NCBI GenBank assembly: GCA_025360565.1
Contig: JANYBY010000384.1
Location: forward strand, 1 to 9,526
DNA: 9,526 nt
Origin: Bacteroidota bacterium
Lineage (GTDB): Bacteria; Bacteroidota; Bacteroidia; B-17B0; Aurantibacillaceae
Direction: 5' to 3'
The first letter of the stretch is position 1. Every line of letters begins with the position of its first letter. The notes under the pieces are model-generated. The model was not told the origin of the DNA. It ran no database searches and saw only the letters and a program-made list of their open reading frames with translations. Positions 6,832 to 9,526 of this stretch are shown piece after piece. The translations under genes were made by a program, and so were the position numbers.

Positions 6832-7449
6832 TTATTTTATTAAACTTAATCCTTCTAAAGCTGATTTGTCGTTTGGACTATACAATAAGGTTTTATTAAA
6901 TAAAATAACGGCTTCATTCTTATTGCCCAAAAAATAATTGGTCCAGCCACTCATTAACATAGCGTTGTAGCCAAAAGGATTTAAATTAAGCGATACATCA
7001 AAATATTTTTTAGCGCTTCCGTAATCTTTTCGTACATAATAAATATACCCTAAATTATAATTAGCCGTCGAGTTTTTTGCATCTAATTTTAAAATAGCTA
7101 AATAGGTTTTTTCTATTTCGTTCCAATTTTCGAGTTTGGTTAACGGATTAATAATGGCCCATTTTGGCTCAGTTGCGGCAGGCATAAGGGCTATTGCCTT
7201 TTGATAAAATGAAACTGCATCCTTGTGTTTTCCGCTAAGGTAATTTAACCAGCCAAGCCGTAAGTTAATTTCGTACGAAGTTGCGCTGTAAACCGCATTA
7301 AATGATGTAATAGCGGCATCGTACTTTGCAATGGCCTCGTAATCGTAACTTTGACTAAAGGCAGTAATTAAAGCTTTATTGTTTTGCCCGGTTAAATTTA
7401 TGGTAACGATCGCGGCAAAAATGGCGAGAGATCTTTTTATTTGTGTCAT
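6832..7449 (-). CDS. Small exported TPR-repeat protein
   Basis: This 205-residue protein has an N-terminal signal peptide (basic TQIKR, hydrophobic 8-20, probable cleavage near TG/QN at 21-22). The mature part is built almost entirely of tetratricopeptide repeats, at about 28-58, 60-91, 106-124 (degenerate), 127-158 and 160-193. The clearest are NLGYIYYVRKDYGSAKKYF (132-150) and GWTNYFLGNKNEAVILF (168-184), each ending in a helix turn with NP or SPND. TPR proteins act as protein-protein docking scaffolds, here in the periplasm. It sits 40 nt after the urea-transporter/M23 gene and 16 nt before the TPR/beta-barrel gene, so it may bridge the inner- and outer-membrane members; that is inference. 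The ATG is preceded by an A/T-rich leader with no Shine-Dalgarno site. No enzymatic motif is visible. Confidence 0.9.
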   Translation of the reverse strand: MTQIKRSLAIFAAIVTINLTGQNNKALITAFSQSYDYEAIAKYDAAITSFNAVYSATSYEINLRLGWLNYLSGKHKDAVSFYQKAIALMPAATEPKWAIINPLTKLENWNEIEKTYLAILKLDAKNSTANYNLGYIYYVRKDYGSAKKYFDVSLNLNPFGYNAMLMSGWTNYFLGNKNEAVILFNKTLLYSPNDKSALEGLSLIK

Positions 7450-7489
7450 ATTAATATTTATTATCTTGTTAATTTATTGTATTAGTTAA

Positions 7490-9526
7490 TCATAAAGTAA
7501 AGTAAGTTTCGCTTTTATTTTTGCTATGTATTGTAAATCGGTGTATTCTTTGATGATTCAGTTCTATTTCAAAATTAATTTTTTTAAAAGAAGAGTTAAA
7601 CACTTTTGTTTCAACTTCAGTAGCGATCAATAATTTTTGCGGCGCATATATGTTATCGGCGTAAGTGAATTTGGAAGTGTAATTGGCCTTAGTGAACAAA
7701 TAAAAGGGCGCTATAAAGTCCTGAAAGAATTGAAACAGTTTATTATTGAAATGCACAAGCGGTACATTGTCGGTAACCGTTATGTTCTGATAATAACCTA
7801 ACAACTGACGATAAGAAGCAAGGTAAAAGTGAAATAGTAATGAAGTTTTGTCTCCTTCAAAATCTGTAAAATATAGCATTACGCCATCGTTTATAAAGTA
7901 AGCGTGCGACTTTGTTTCAGTGCAAAACAAATAGGTTCTGTTAAGGGCATCGGTAAAAACTTCCCAATGTATCACAGTATTGCTTCCTTCTTTTAGAAAA
8001 GAAATTTTATTGCCCGGTAATAGCGAAAAGCCTAAGATCAACAATTCGTTTACCTGTACATTGCTGATAAATGCGCCTTCGTTTGGAACCTCTGCAATGC
8101 GCAAAAATTTATCGGCCCCTTTTCTCTCAATAAAATAGGAAATTGGATATGCTAAAGTTTTTGCACCAACTGTTGGAATGGTTTGCAGCTGAAAATGAAT
8201 ATGTGGCTCAGGCGAACGACCCGAGTTGCCGCAGGTTGCAAGTAAAGTGCCTTTGGTAACATATTGCCCTACGAATACATTTAACGAATCTTTTTTAATA
8301 TGGCTTATCTGACAGAATAACCCATTTAAATGGTTTAAAATTATGGTGTTTCCCCAATTGTGGTCGGTATCAATATCTCCAATATCATTTTCCTCAACCG
8401 TATTAATTATATCGTAAACATAACCGTTAAACGGCGCGTAAATTTCTTTGTTGTAGCAGTAAAAATTTTCCCGGTAAAATCCTTCCCGTAAATTATTCGG
8501 TTCACGATAAGTATTATTTTTCGAATCCACAATAACAAAATCAAGCGCTTTGCTCCAATCTCCCAGGTGCGTTATTTTACCGTCGTAGCCCTGACTAACG
8601 TTCCATTCCCCCGCAAAAGGCAGAGCCAATTTGTATAAATGTTCATTCTTAAATCGTTGAATGGAATTTAAATATTTATAAATTGTTTTTTCAGCCGAAA
8701 AATATTGAATTGTAACCACAGCCAAATATTTATGCAACCAACGTTGATTGATGGAGAATAAAAAAGCAGTGCACACAACGCTAAACGAGAGTGAATAGGC
8801 TTTTAACTGAAATACCGAAAGTATTTTGCCCAATGACAATAGCACTAGCATTAATACAGGAATAAGGATAATGACAGTGATATAACTGTAAGTGTTGGGT
8901 ATTAAAAAGAAACAGCCCATACCAATTGCCAGAAAAATAAAATTAGAACCCATTAAATTATAGTTTAGGTCGGTAACATCGGCCCCAAACAAAGAATAAA
9001 AAAGATAGGCAAGCGTAAACCCAATTACCGCAAGAGAAAAAGCTATTCTCGAAAAATATAAAAGTCCCAAAGAAATAAGAATGCCGCCAAGAACACTCGT
9101 TTGAAAAAAAGTTCCCGCAAGGGTTTTAAAGAAAATAAGGATCAATGGGGAGATCGTCATTTCATCAAGCGAATGGATGAACTGGTATATGGAGTAAGAT
9201 TCGTTCCTCATCACCTCGTTCACAGCATAAATATGATTTTCATCCAAATGAATATTGGCAAAATTAGATGATGCCAATGAAACCATCCAATATGTAACGA
9301 TAAACGGAAATGATAAAAAGGGCAGATTATTTATGGCAAATAAACCCTTTAACCAAACGGTAATAAGTAACAAGGTTATTATAGCGGCAACAAATAAAAG
9401 TACAAAAGAGTAATTGAACGAAAATTCGTAACCCATGGCTAAGCCCAAAAAAAGGGCGTTAAAACCAAAAATACCGCCATGGATCTCATCACGGTTAAAG
9501 CCGATTAAATAGGCGAGCGCATTTAG
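7490..9526 (-). CDS. Urea-transporter domain fused to M23 (LytM) peptidase domain, partial at N-terminus
   Basis: The frame stays open to the right window edge: 678 residues are visible and the N-terminus is missing. Visible residues 1 to about 260 match the urea transporter (UT) family: GIFGFNALFLGLAMG (19-33) corresponds to the GLYGFN-LVGLALG motif, LPFLSFPF (68-75) to the LP-LT-PF motif, and the second half repeats the pattern (GTFFQTSVLGGILISLGLL, then LMGSNFIFLAIGMG). From about 300 to 465 an M23 peptidase domain follows. Zinc ligands are H320 (ITHLGDW), D329 (ALDFVI) and H444, with catalytic H409 (ISHIKK) and H442, the pair coming from PEPHIHF. All are present, so it may be active on peptidoglycan. 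Residues about 470-678 are beta-rich and unrecognised. By comparison with UT proteins, roughly 70-80 N-terminal residues are missing. An internal TTG at 9446-9448 or ATG at 9434-9436 would cut through the channel domain and is not the real start. Confidence 0.9.
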   Translation of the reverse strand, partial: LNALAYLIGFNRDEIHGGIFGFNALFLGLAMGYEFSFNYSFVLLFVAAIITLLLITVWLKGLFAINNLPFLSFPFIVTYWMVSLASSNFANIHLDENHIYAVNEVMRNESYSIYQFIHSLDEMTISPLILIFFKTLAGTFFQTSVLGGILISLGLLYFSRIAFSLAVIGFTLAYLFYSLFGADVTDLNYNLMGSNFIFLAIGMGCFFLIPNTYSYITVIILIPVLMLVLLSLGKILSVFQLKAYSLSFSVVCTAFLFSINQRWLHKYLAVVTIQYFSAEKTIYKYLNSIQRFKNEHLYKLALPFAGEWNVSQGYDGKITHLGDWSKALDFVIVDSKNNTYREPNNLREGFYRENFYCYNKEIYAPFNGYVYDIINTVEENDIGDIDTDHNWGNTIILNHLNGLFCQISHIKKDSLNVFVGQYVTKGTLLATCGNSGRSPEPHIHFQLQTIPTVGAKTLAYPISYFIERKGADKFLRIAEVPNEGAFISNVQVNELLILGFSLLPGNKISFLKEGSNTVIHWEVFTDALNRTYLFCTETKSHAYFINDGVMLYFTDFEGDKTSLLFHFYLASYRQLLGYYQNITVTDNVPLVHFNNKLFQFFQDFIAPFYLFTKANYTSKFTYADNIYAPQKLLIATEVETKVFNSSFKKINFEIELNHQRIHRFTIHSKNKSETYFTL

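Noticed and set aside
9434..9448. Start of the UT-M23 gene at the TTG (9446-9448) or ATG (9434-9436)
   Set aside because: The frame stays open to the window edge, and the upstream residues continue the urea-transporter pattern (GGIFGFN), so the true start lies outside.
5538..9526. Urease or urea-utilisation locus
   Set aside because: No urease subunit or accessory gene is visible in the window, so the UT domain alone does not show urea metabolism.

Overview
The window looks like a piece of a Bacteroidota chromosome, probably from an uncultivated or little-studied lineage. The DNA is AT-rich, start codons sit in A/T-rich leaders without clear Shine-Dalgarno sequences, one TAnnTTTG-type promoter element is visible, and the dapF neighbour is a GNAT protein of a type I recall next to dapF in this phylum. 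Seven of the eight genes are on the minus strand. Two of the eight, one at each edge, are cut by the window.

Left block (1-3875, read leftward): a membrane-anchored protein of unknown function, dapF (diaminopimelate epimerase), a 184-residue unknown protein, a RimJ/RimL-type GNAT acetyltransferase, and a multiheme cytochrome c with at least seven CXXCH sites. Spacing is tight from dapF onward: a 4-bp ATGA overlap, an 11-nt gap, then an 8-nt overlap. The cytochrome starts with GTG inside the end of the acetyltransferase gene and runs off the left edge.

Middle (3876-5539): a 117-bp divergent promoter region, then the only plus-strand gene, a complete HtrA/Deg periplasmic protease-chaperone with two PDZ domains. 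It is followed by an intergenic palindrome and a strong bidirectional terminator shared with the convergent operon on the right.

Right block (5538-9526, read leftward): three genes in a probable operon. The first is a large inner-membrane protein that fuses a urea-transporter (UT/SLC14-type) channel domain to an M23/LytM zinc peptidase domain and a beta-rich C-terminal domain; its N-terminus is outside the window. Next come a small exported TPR protein and an exported TPR protein with a C-terminal part that looks like an outer-membrane beta-barrel. Together they could connect an inner-membrane channel, a cell-wall hydrolase, periplasmic TPR scaffolds and an outer-membrane barrel. This block is the most unusual part of the window. 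I cannot tell from the sequence whether it transports urea, another small amide, or acts mainly in cell-wall remodelling.

No tRNA, rRNA, CRISPR array, insertion sequence or phage gene was seen. No stretch longer than 300 bases lacks a gene.
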